Part shown: piece after piece, positions 6,086-11,308 of the stretch | Numbering within the stretch: position 1 is the stretch's first letter | How the letters are laid out: every line of letters starts with the position of its first letter | Source: Candidatus Rokuibacteriota bacterium | GTDB taxonomy: Bacteria; JAUVQV01 | NCBI GenBank assembly: GCA_030609125.1 | Contig: JAUWCW010000032.1 | Location: forward strand, 1-11,308 | Direction of reading: 5' to 3' | Length of the DNA stretch: 11,308 nucleotides | Translations under genes and position numbers: made by a program | Notes under the pieces: generated by a model | Database searches by the model: none | What the model was told of the DNA's origin: nothing | What the model saw: only the letters and a program-made list of their open reading frames with translations

Positions 6086-8077
6086 TCAGCCGCCCTCCGG
6101 AAAGTCCCTGTCGACAGTCTCCTTCTTCTCCTGAAGCACCGTCCATTCCTCGTAGAGGCCGGAGAGCGCTGCCGTGCACTCCTCGTACTCGTATGAGAGC
6201 AAACGGGCACGTTCGTTGTTCCTGCAGGTCCCGTCAAGGGCCAGTTCCCTTTCGACCTTCTTCTTGCGCCCCTCCAACTCGGCAATCTCCTCCTCATTTC
6301 CCGCCAGAGCCTTCATGAGAGGCTTGAGCCTTCTGGAGCGCTCCTGCCGTTTGACCGCCGCGATGCGTTTACGCTCCCTCTGCAGCCGCGCCGGCGTCAT
6401 GGACGCCGGGCCGCCGCCGTCCGCTCCGGCCTCCGACACTTTCTCCGCAGCCTCATTCCGCTCCTGCCGCAGCCGGTCCAGGTACTCACTCACGCTCCCC
6501 TGGAAAACCCAGGCCTTGCCGTGGCGAAACTCCGCAACTTTCGTGATCAGGGGCTCGAGAAAGTCCCGGTCGTGAGAAATCAGGACGCAGGTTCCCTCGA
6601 AATTCCGCAGGGCTTCCTGCAGGACACCCTTGGATCGCCGGTCCAGATGGTTCGTCGGCTCGTCAAGAACAAGAAAGTTGGACGGCGTGAGGAGCATCTT
6701 GGCGAGGGCGAGACGGCTCTTCTCGCCCCCCGACAGGACTTCGACCTTCTTCTGGACGTCGTCGCCCTTGAAGAGAAAACAGCCGAGGAGCGAGCGGAGA
6801 CTCTGCTGCCTCCCCGCCCGGGCTTCGTCTTCAAGGGTCTGGAGAACGGTCTTCTCCGGATCGAGCTCTTCCGCCTGGTGCTGGGCGTAGTAGGAGACGG
6901 TGACGTTGTGGCCGGCTTTCCGGCTCCCTCTCTGAAAGGGCTCGATTCCGGCGAGGATACGCGCCATGGTGGACTTCCCCGTTCCGTTCGGTCCCAGAAG
7001 GGCCAGCCGATCGCCCCGCAGCAGCGTCAGGTCCAGATCGGAGAAGATTCTCCTGCTTCCGTACTCTTTGCGCAGTCCCTCGAGCTGCATTACGACCTTC
7101 CCGGGAGACGGAGCGGGAGGGAAGAGGAAGGCGATACCGCCCTCCTCTTCCTCGATCTCCACCAGGTCCATCTTCTCCAGCATTCTGAGACGGCTCTGGA
7201 CCTGGCTGGCCTTGGTGTTCTTGGCGCGAAAGCGCTCGACGAACCTCATGGTCTCCCGGATCTTCTCCTGCTGGTTCTCGTACTGCGCCTTCAGAATATC
7301 GGCGCGGACCTTCTTCTCCTTCAGGTAATAGGAGTAGCTCCCCCTGTACTCGACCAGCCGGCCCCTCACGATCTCAACCGTGCGCTTCGCGACCGTGTCG
7401 AGAAAGCGGCGGTCGTGGGAGATGAGGACCACCGACCCCTCATAGCCGCCGAGATACCCCTCAACCCACTGGAGCGACTCCATGTCGAGGTGGTTGGTCG
7501 GCTCGTCGAGCATGAGAACCGTCGGCTCACGCAGCAGCAGTTTTCCCAGGGCGAGCCGCATCTGCCAGCCGCCGCTGAATTCACTCGTCGCGCGGTCCAA
7601 GTCGTCCGCTTTGAAACCGAGCCCGAAGAGGATCTCCCGGACCTTTCCCTCAATGGACCACCCTTCACGGTGCTCCAGATGGTGCTGGATCCTGCCCAGT
7701 TCCTCGACCAACTCCCGCACCTGGAGGGACTCCCCTCTTCCCTCTGCGGCCAGCAGATCAATTTCCCGGTGGATTCCTTCGGCCCGGGCGTGCAGTTCCA
7801 GTAGGTCGTCGAACGCCGTGGCGGCCTCTTCCGCGAGGGTTCGCTCTGTGTAAACGACACCGTCCTGCGGCAGGTAACCGGCGGTGTGGGAGCGCGAGCG
7901 CTGAATCTCCCCCGAGTCGGGATCGACGACGCCGAGGATGATCTTCATGAGGGTCGACTTGCCCGCCCCGTTGGGGCCGACCACCGCCAGCCGCTCCCCG
8001 TCCCCGATGCGCAGGGAGACGTCCCGCAGGATGTGCTCTCCGCCGTACTGCTTCGAGACGCGACTGAGGTTTATCAT
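6086..8077 (-). CDS. ABC-F family ATPase (ribosome-associated translation factor)
   Basis: This is a 663-aa soluble protein with two ATP-binding cassettes and no membrane domain, the hallmark of ABC-F proteins, which bind the ribosomal E site and relieve stalls or antibiotic block. Cassette 1: Walker A GPNGAGKST (34-42), signature FSGGW (167-171), Walker B VLMLDEP (187-193). Cassette 2: GPNGTGKST (362-370), signature LSGGE (448-452), Walker B FLVLDEP (468-474). Both have DEPTNHLD. The charged linker at about 250-325 is the tRNA-contacting region, and residues about 565-655 form a long coiled-coil C-terminal extension like that of Uup/YdiF/YheS types. I chose ATG 8077 because MINLSRVSKQYGG is the canonical beginning. 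The frame runs up to GTG 8128, but that overlaps a small ORF. No ribosome site precedes ATG 8077, so coupling to the small ORF 28 nt upstream is plausible. The subfamily is not resolved. Confidence 0.92.
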   Translation of the reverse strand: MINLSRVSKQYGGEHILRDVSLRIGDGERLAVVGPNGAGKSTLMKIILGVVDPDSGEIQRSRSHTAGYLPQDGVVYTERTLAEEAATAFDDLLELHARAEGIHREIDLLAAEGRGESLQVRELVEELGRIQHHLEHREGWSIEGKVREILFGLGFKADDLDRATSEFSGGWQMRLALGKLLLREPTVLMLDEPTNHLDMESLQWVEGYLGGYEGSVVLISHDRRFLDTVAKRTVEIVRGRLVEYRGSYSYYLKEKKVRADILKAQYENQQEKIRETMRFVERFRAKNTKASQVQSRLRMLEKMDLVEIEEEEGGIAFLFPPAPSPGKVVMQLEGLRKEYGSRRIFSDLDLTLLRGDRLALLGPNGTGKSTMARILAGIEPFQRGSRKAGHNVTVSYYAQHQAEELDPEKTVLQTLEDEARAGRQQSLRSLLGCFLFKGDDVQKKVEVLSGGEKSRLALAKMLLTPSNFLVLDEPTNHLDRRSKGVLQEALRNFEGTCVLISHDRDFLEPLITKVAEFRHGKAWVFQGSVSEYLDRLRQERNEAAEKVSEAGADGGGPASMTPARLQRERKRIAAVKRQERSRRLKPLMKALAGNEEEIAELEGRKKKVERELALDGTCRNNERARLLSYEYEECTAALSGLYEEWTVLQEKKETVDRDFPEGG

Positions 8078-8105
8078 AGACCGAAGAAGAGCGCCGGCCC
8101 CGCCG

Positions 8106-8180
8106 CTAGCGGAGGAGTTCCTCCACACTCATCGCCAGGAACACTCCCGCAACGGCCGCACCGATTATGATCCTCTTCAT
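8106..8180 (-). CDS. 24-aa membrane-type peptide leading the ABC-F gene
   Basis: The peptide MKRIIIGAAVAGVFLAMSVE, followed by ELLR, is encoded from ATG 8180 to TAG 8108-8106. It has a basic start, a hydrophobic stretch of about 16 residues and a charged tail, as expected of a tiny single-pass membrane protein. AAGGA followed by GGGGGG sits just upstream of the ATG, giving a strong ribosome site. It ends 28 nt before the ABC-F start, which lacks a ribosome site of its own. A perfect 14-bp palindrome (GGAGGA-GT-TCCTCC, 8111-8124) overlaps its last codons. It could be a real small protein, a coupling cistron, or a leader peptide controlling the ABC-F gene. I know of no named homologue; reality rests on the ribosome site and composition. 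Confidence 0.5.
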   Translation of the reverse strand: MKRIIIGAAVAGVFLAMSVEELLR

Positions 8181-8245
8181 GCCCCCCTTCCTTAGGGCTC
8201 CCGGCCCTTTGTGATTTTCTCATCTTCAGGCGTCTTTGCAAACCC

Positions 8246-8259
8246 GGCCCTGCAGGGCC
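8246..8259. repeat. 14-bp perfect palindrome in a divergent promoter region
   Basis: GGCCCTGCAGGGCC is self-complementary and lies between the ABC-F operon and the exported FGE-fold gene, just upstream of the latter's -35 position. A second short palindrome, GGGGCCCC, follows at 8266-8273. It may be an operator or chance in GC-rich DNA. Confidence 0.35.
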
Positions 8260-8261
8260 TG

Positions 8262-8288
8262 TTGCGGGGCCCCTGGTTGCATTACAAT
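8262..8288 (+). promoter_or_regulatory. Possible promoter of the FGE-fold gene
   Basis: TACAAT (8283-8288) is a 5/6 match to the -10 consensus, 37 nt before the TTG start. The best -35, TTGCGG (8262-8267), is weak with a short 15-nt spacer, so help from a regulator at the adjacent palindromes is possible. Confidence 0.45.
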
Positions 8289-8325
8289 AGGGGCTGTCGC
8301 CGAACCCTTTCCGGAGGATGAAACG

Positions 8326-9162
8326 TTGAGCCGACTCATTCAACTGTGCGCCTGCATTTTCCTCGTCCTGCCGGCACAAGGTGCTCCTGCCCGGGCTGGT
8401 GACATGTCAGGCGAGCCCGACAGGAAATTCCTGGTTGAGCCGGCTACCGGAATCGAGTTCGTGCTCATCCCCGGCGGAGAGTTCACGATGGGATCGAACG
8501 GGGGCCGGCACAACGAGAAGCCTCCCCACCAGGTCACGGTGAGCAGCTTCTATCTCGCCAGGCACGAGGTGACCCAGAGGGCGTGGGAGCGGGTTACGGG
8601 GACGAGGCCTTCAAGATTCGCGGACTGTGGGGACTGCCCCGTGGAGCAGGTCTCGTGGGATGACGTGCAGGACTTCCTCAGACGGGCCAGCGCCCGGGCC
8701 GGCGTCACCTTTCGCCTGCCGACAGAGGCTGAGTGGGAGTACGCCGCCGGAGGCGGGGGCAGTCACCAGGCCTGGCCCGGCACAAACAGTTCAAGTGAAA
8801 CAGGAGACTTTGCATGGTATAGTGGTAATTTTTCAGGGAAAACAAGATCGGTTGGATTGAAACTTCCGAACCTTTACGGACTCTACGACATGGCGGGCAA
8901 TGTTGGAGAGTGGTGTGCCGATCGGTACAGCGACACCTACTATCAGGGTTCCCCCGCCGACAATCCCCGGGGACCCGACACCGGTGACCGCCGGGTGGTT
9001 CGGGGAGGATCATGGCTCAGCGACCCCAACGACATCCGAGTCACCCACCGCTCCAGAAGAAGTGCGGACAGCCGGAGCCCCGCCATCGGCTTTCGCGTGG
9101 CCCTCGATCCTTCCGTGACTCCCCGAGGGGCGTCGCCGCCGCCGGCAGGAGAAAATCCTTGA
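8326..9162 (+). CDS. Exported SUMF1/FGE-fold protein without catalytic cysteines
   Basis: This 278-aa protein belongs to the formylglycine-generating enzyme (FGE-sulfatase/SUMF1) superfamily, whose fold is also used by many non-enzymatic binding proteins. Family landmarks in order: FVLIPGGEFTMGS (about 45-57), ARHEVTQRAWE (about 78-88), PVEQVSWDDVQDF (about 105-117), RLPTEAEWEYA (130-140), YDMAGNVGEWC (187-197), RVVRGGSW (223-230) and IGFRVAL near the end. In true FGE the RGGS motif is followed by a Cys and a second Cys five residues on; here these positions are Ser232 and Ile237, so formylglycine synthesis is unlikely. TTG 8326 is the start: GGAGG (8313-8317) lies 8 nt upstream and the product then begins with a Sec-type signal (RLIQLCACIFLVLPAQGAPARA). 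It is probably periplasmic. The C-terminus is a Pro-rich tail. Confidence 0.85.
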   Translation: MSRLIQLCACIFLVLPAQGAPARAGDMSGEPDRKFLVEPATGIEFVLIPGGEFTMGSNGGRHNEKPPHQVTVSSFYLARHEVTQRAWERVTGTRPSRFADCGDCPVEQVSWDDVQDFLRRASARAGVTFRLPTEAEWEYAAGGGGSHQAWPGTNSSSETGDFAWYSGNFSGKTRSVGLKLPNLYGLYDMAGNVGEWCADRYSDTYYQGSPADNPRGPDTGDRRVVRGGSWLSDPNDIRVTHRSRRSADSRSPAIGFRVALDPSVTPRGASPPPAGENP

Positions 9163-9187
9163 CAATCAGGTCCCAATGAAAAAACAT
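9159..9187 (+). promoter_or_regulatory. Possible promoter overlapping the FGE-fold gene stop
   Basis: A perfect TTGACA (9159-9164) overlaps the TGA stop of the preceding gene. At 17 nt spacing the -10 position reads AAACAT (9182-9187), only 3/6. It could give the next gene its own transcript with a leader of about 110 nt. Confidence 0.3.
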
Positions 9188-9303
9188 ACGGGAAAGACTG
9201 CTCTTTTTCAGGCAAACATCGGTACCCTGCACCTCTATCTGCAGTGCTCCGCTTTCGGCATCTCAACCCATGCCCACAACTCGATACACGAAAGGAGGAA
9301 AAA

Positions 9304-9732
9304 ATGGGTTTTTTCTCAAAGGTTCTGGGCGGCGGCAAGGAACTCCCCCGGCTCGAATCGAGCCATCCCGCGGCGGCGCGGGTGGGACAGGTCCAGGCTT
9401 CCCTGGAAAAGCTCGCCGGCGATATTCCCGATCGCCTCGAAGTCGTTCCCGCCGAGAAGGCGGTCTACGTCTTCGCCGGCAAACCACCCACGAAGTTCGG
9501 AATGTTCTGGGTCGAGGGCGAGGAGCTGCACAACTTCAAGACTCTCTCCAGGGATAAGGGACTCAGCTCTCTTGATCTGCAGCCCGTCGTCGAGAAGCTC
9601 AGGAAGGCCTACAAGGAACATGCGGGGGAAGAGCACTACTCTCTGGAAGTGGGAGGCCGCACTGTCGTCGTCACCCCCTCGCAGGCCCTGGGCGACAAGG
9701 TGGAGCAGATCATACAGGGCGTCGCCGGCTGA
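9304..9732 (+). CDS. Conserved-looking cytosolic protein, unknown function (142 aa)
   Basis: The product is 142 aa, soluble, with no signal or membrane segment. It begins MGFFSKVLGGGKELPRL, a small amphipathic Gly-rich segment sometimes seen in membrane-peripheral proteins. An alpha/beta body follows: LEVVPAEKAVYVFAG and GMFWVEGEELHNF read as strands, and SLDLQPVVEKLRKAYKEH and ALGDKVEQIIQGV as helices. I do not recognise the family. The start at ATG 9304 is set by AAAGGAGG about 6 nt upstream, a very strong ribosome site; the open frame extends back to 9244 without support. It is preceded by a 141-nt gap with a possible promoter. A perfect hairpin begins in its last codons. Confidence 0.8.
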   Translation: MGFFSKVLGGGKELPRLESSHPAAARVGQVQASLEKLAGDIPDRLEVVPAEKAVYVFAGKPPTKFGMFWVEGEELHNFKTLSRDKGLSSLDLQPVVEKLRKAYKEHAGEEHYSLEVGGRTVVVTPSQALGDKVEQIIQGVAG

Positions 9733-9745
9733 TCCCTTCAGCCGG
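9725..9745 (+). terminator. Hairpin spanning a stop codon
   Basis: CCGGCTGA (9725-9732) pairs perfectly with TCAGCCGG (9738-9745) around a 5-nt loop TCCCT. The left arm contains the TGA stop of the 142-aa gene. No T-run follows, so it would be an imperfect intrinsic terminator or an mRNA 3'-end stabiliser. Confidence 0.45.
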
Positions 9746-9788
9746 GCGCGGCCATTCTCTTCAGCCCGCTACCGCAAGCTCTTCGGCC

Positions 9789-9950
9789 ATGTCGGGCGAC
9801 CTCACCCCCGTGCGGACCTTTCTCTCACGCGAATTCGAGGCAGCCGCCACAGGTATCGTGGTGTCGCTGGCGCCCAGGGTCGAGCGTCTCAGCGATCGCA
9901 TCTTCAACCTTCCGCTCGGTCTGCTGCTCTCCGGCCCCGGCCCGGATTGA
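9789..9950 (+). CDS. Doubtful 53-aa ORF or gene remnant
   Basis: An ATG at 9789 opens a 53-codon frame (MSGDLTPVRTFLSREFEAAA, later RIFNLPLGLLLSGPGPD) ending in TGA at 9948-9950. Third codon positions are strongly G/C, as in the true genes here, which favours past or present coding. No ribosome site precedes the ATG, and the frame is open well upstream without a start. It may be the remnant of a decayed gene. An overlapping minus-strand frame (9825-10061) is Arg-rich and less convincing. Confidence 0.25.
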   Translation: MSGDLTPVRTFLSREFEAAATGIVVSLAPRVERLSDRIFNLPLGLLLSGPGPD

Positions 9951-10059
9951 GCAGTCCAGGCATCTCACCGGCTTCCGGACCCTCGGGTCACGACCGATGC
10001 CGCGGGCCCGGCGGCGGTAGGGAGCAGGACGCATTACAGGCGACACTAATACCAGGCGC

Positions 10060-10092
10060 AAAGAAAGACCCCCGCCGTGGAACCGGCAGGGG
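10060..10092 (-). terminator. Terminator-like hairpin, T-rich on the minus strand
   Basis: CCCC-GCCG (10070-10077) pairs with CGGC-A-GGGG (10084-10092) with a single bulged A and loop TGGAAC. Read on the minus strand the hairpin is followed by TCTTTCTTTG, a T-rich tract, so it would stop leftward transcription. No leftward gene is known to its right. It may be a relic, or may work weakly in both directions. Confidence 0.5.
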
Positions 10093-10110
10093 CTGTGAAA
10101 CAGCTTCTGT

Positions 10111-10126
10111 TATTCACATGTGAATA
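10111..10126. promoter_or_regulatory. 16-bp perfect palindrome, operator-like
   Basis: TATTCACATGTGAATA is perfectly self-complementary and sits in an AT-rich patch about 290 nt upstream of the universal stress gene. It has the form of a binding site for a dimeric regulator. The regulator is unknown; the TCACA/TGTGA order is inverted relative to a CRP site. Confidence 0.4.
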
Positions 10127-10138
10127 TATTGTCTTTGT

Positions 10139-10324
10139 CTAAGGACTCACGCAAGAATAAGTTCACAGAATTGGCGCTCAGATTCAGGTCGTATTTGGTC
10201 GATCTGATTGAGGGAAACCGCAGGAATAGCAGGCTCTTTCGAGGATTTCGTGATTGAGGATCGGCCGAAGACGGCCTGAAGATGAGATGCGAAAATGGGA
10301 AGTTATTCTTGCGTGAGCCCTAAG
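10139..10324. mobile_element. MITE-like element with terminal inverted repeats
   Basis: A 176-bp element (10144-10319) ends in inverted repeats: GACTCACGCAAGAATAA (10144-10160) and, reverse-complemented, GGCTCACGCAAGAATAA (10303-10319), 16 of 17 identical. Extended to 23 bp, 20 positions match. It is flanked by direct repeats CTAAG at 10139-10143 and 10320-10324, read as a 5-bp target duplication. The inside has no gene and is visibly less GC-rich than the surrounding genes. It contains a hairpin GGCCG-AAGA-... (GGCCG 10263-10267, CGGCC 10272-10276 around loop AAGA) and a TCAGAT/ATCTGA inverted pair (10178-10183, 10202-10207). This is the form of a non-autonomous transposon. The parent insertion sequence is not identified. 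Confidence 0.75.
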
Positions 10325-10347
10325 TCAGAGCACGTTCTAGATAATCA

Positions 10348-10377
10348 TTGATTGTGCGTCTTGCATAGGGTAAGAAT
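10348..10377 (+). promoter_or_regulatory. Weak candidate promoter of the universal stress gene
   Basis: TTGATT (10348-10353) and AAGAAT (10372-10377) are 18 nt apart, each 4/6 to consensus, about 40 nt before the ATG. The 93 nt between the mobile element and the gene are AT-rich, consistent with a promoter region. Confidence 0.3.
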
Positions 10378-10417
10378 AATGATGGATACGTCGGAAAACG
10401 TGAATAGGAATATTTAA

Positions 10418-11308
10418 ATGAAGCGATTCAAGAATATCCTCTACCTGGCTGATCCCGAGGGCAACGGGAACACCGCCTTTCAGCACGCCGCCAGCCTGGC
10501 CAAGAGAAACGCGGCCCGGATAAAAGCCGTCATCGTACTCGAGCCGCCGCCGAAGAGCGTCGAGAAGAAGCTCCGGAAGAAGCACTCCCTGGACATACAG
10601 AAGGTGCTCGTCCAGAACTACACCGACAAGCTGGAGAAGCTGGTGGCTCCCCTTAAGCGTGCCGGCCTGAGGACGGACACCAGGGTGTTTTTCGGAGATC
10701 CCTTCATTGAGGTGATCAGGGAGATTCTTCGGCATCAGCACGATCTCGTCATCACTGCTGCCCGGCTTCACCGCGGAATGAAAGAGGTGTTCTTCGGGTC
10801 CACCGCGATGCACCTCATGCGCAAGTGCCCCTCTCCCCTCTGGGTGATCAAACCCACGCGGCATAAGACGTTCACCCACGTCCTGGCCGCCATAGACCCG
10901 CTCATCGAGGACGATACGGCCCATAGGCAGAAAAACAGCCTGAACGCCAAGATTCTCGAGCTTGCCTCGTCCCTCAGCGAAATATGGGGCAGCAAGCTTC
11001 ACATCATCAGCGCTTGGACTATCTACGGAGAATCCCATCTCAGAGGCTACAATGGGATCACGCACGAGGAATTCCTGCGATACCGCCTGGCGACGAAGAC
11101 CGTGCACCGCAAGGCGCTCGAGAAGCTCGTGGTAGAGCACGTGCCGCCTTCAGTGTCCGTTCAGGTACACTCCCTCAAGGGCGATCCCGGCATGGTCATC
11201 CCGAGTTTCGTGAAAAACCACCAAGTCGACGTGATCGTCATGGGAACGCTTTGCAGAACGGGCCTCTCGGGCCTCTACATAGGCAACACGGCGGAGAAGG
11301 TCCTGGGC
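10418..11308 (+). CDS. uspE: Tandem-domain universal stress protein, UspE-like (3' end outside window)
   Basis: The frame is open from ATG 10418 to the window edge: 297 codons without a stop, so the gene is partial. The N-terminus MKRFKNILYLADPEGNGNTA and the two repeated domains (about 1-145 and 150-297) match UspE-type tandem Usp proteins, cytosolic stress-response proteins. Domain 1 has the strand VLEPPPK region, HDLVITAARLHRG and FFGSTAMHLMRKCPSPLWVIKP, a degenerate nucleotide loop. Domain 2 has VDVIVMGTLCRTGLSGLYIG followed by NTAEKVLG, the well-kept UspE loop. About 20 residues should be missing. AGGAA (10406-10410) lies 7 nt before the ATG and decides the start. The mobile element upstream may have altered its regulation. 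The symbol is by family resemblance, not proven orthology. Confidence 0.9.
   Translation, partial: MKRFKNILYLADPEGNGNTAFQHAASLAKRNAARIKAVIVLEPPPKSVEKKLRKKHSLDIQKVLVQNYTDKLEKLVAPLKRAGLRTDTRVFFGDPFIEVIREILRHQHDLVITAARLHRGMKEVFFGSTAMHLMRKCPSPLWVIKPTRHKTFTHVLAAIDPLIEDDTAHRQKNSLNAKILELASSLSEIWGSKLHIISAWTIYGESHLRGYNGITHEEFLRYRLATKTVHRKALEKLVVEHVPPSVSVQVHSLKGDPGMVIPSFVKNHQVDVIVMGTLCRTGLSGLYIGNTAEKVLG

Larger units (their letters stand above)
9951..10138. other. Intergenic stretch with hairpin and palindrome
   Basis: No convincing gene is seen here. The stretch turns from GC-rich to AT-rich towards its right end and holds a terminator-like hairpin (10060-10092) and a 16-bp palindrome (10111-10126), listed separately. 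Confidence 0.5.

Noticed and set aside
6521-7804. 427-codon plus-strand frame opposite the ABC-F gene
   Set aside because: Shadow of the ABC-F coding sequence; the minus strand has both Walker and signature motifs, and this frame has none.
9176-10123. 315-codon frame beginning MKKHTGK
   Set aside because: It lacks a ribosome site, overlaps the well-supported 142-aa gene in another frame and turns Ser/Arg/Pro-rich; only its first codons look gene-like.
10139-10324. CRISPR array or attachment site
   Set aside because: There are only two inverted copies of the end sequence and one short direct repeat, which fits a transposon end pair and not spaced direct repeats or an integrase site; no cas or integrase gene is present.
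9733-10417. tRNA or other known structural RNA gene in the long spacer
   Set aside because: I found no cloverleaf arms, TTCGA-type loop in the right setting or CCA-end context; the hairpins are better explained as terminator and mobile-element parts.
10337-11140. 267-codon minus-strand frame opposite the Usp gene
   Set aside because: The plus strand encodes a clear tandem Usp protein across this whole span; the minus frame is its shadow.

Overview
The window is GC-rich bacterial DNA with dense, short-spaced genes, clear Shine-Dalgarno sites, sigma-70-like -10 boxes, several TTG or GTG starts, and Sec signal peptides or membrane anchors on three proteins. The gene content (a two-subunit 2-oxoacid:ferredoxin oxidoreductase, a rubrerythrin-type ferritin-like protein, a UspE-like tandem universal stress protein) suggests an anaerobic or microaerophilic Gram-negative, most likely a Desulfobacterota/deltaproteobacterial relative. 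That assignment is inference from gene style and not proven by any marker gene here.

Layout. 1-976: a small cytosolic protein of unknown function (101-364, +) converges on an unrecognised ~148-aa protein (396-842, -). A divergent spacer then leads to a TTG-started ferritin-like protein (977-1459, +). 1475-4014 (-): korB and korA form a tightly overlapping operon (TGATG junction). Its promoter lies inside the longest possible korA reading frame, so the real korA start is probably a GTG at or next to the transcription start, which would make the mRNA leaderless. 4015-4166 is a divergent promoter region. 4167-5489 (+) encodes an exported protein joining a trypsin/HtrA-like domain without its catalytic His and Ser to a TPR array. 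5507-6025 (-) encodes a small single-pass membrane protein downstream of an ABC-F translation factor (6086-8077, -). The ABC-F gene is preceded by a 24-codon membrane-peptide ORF with a strong ribosome site (8106-8180, -).

8181-8325 is a divergent spacer with palindromes. 8326-9162 (+) encodes an exported SUMF1/FGE-fold protein lacking the catalytic cysteines of true formylglycine-generating enzymes. 9304-9732 (+) encodes a 142-aa protein of unknown function. 9733-10417 is a mostly non-coding stretch holding a possible 53-aa ORF, a terminator-like hairpin, a 16-bp palindrome and a 176-bp inverted-repeat element flanked by CTAAG duplications (MITE-like). 10418 to the window end (+) is a tandem-domain universal stress protein cut by the window edge; it has no stop codon in the window.

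Working together: korAB handles ferredoxin-linked 2-oxoacid metabolism. The ferritin-like protein and the Usp fit redox and stress physiology, and the ABC-F group fits ribosome maintenance. No multi-gene defence or mobile system is visible. The most unusual items are the MITE-like element upstream of the Usp gene, the pseudoprotease-TPR fusion, the apparently leaderless korA and the tiny ORF leading the ABC-F gene.
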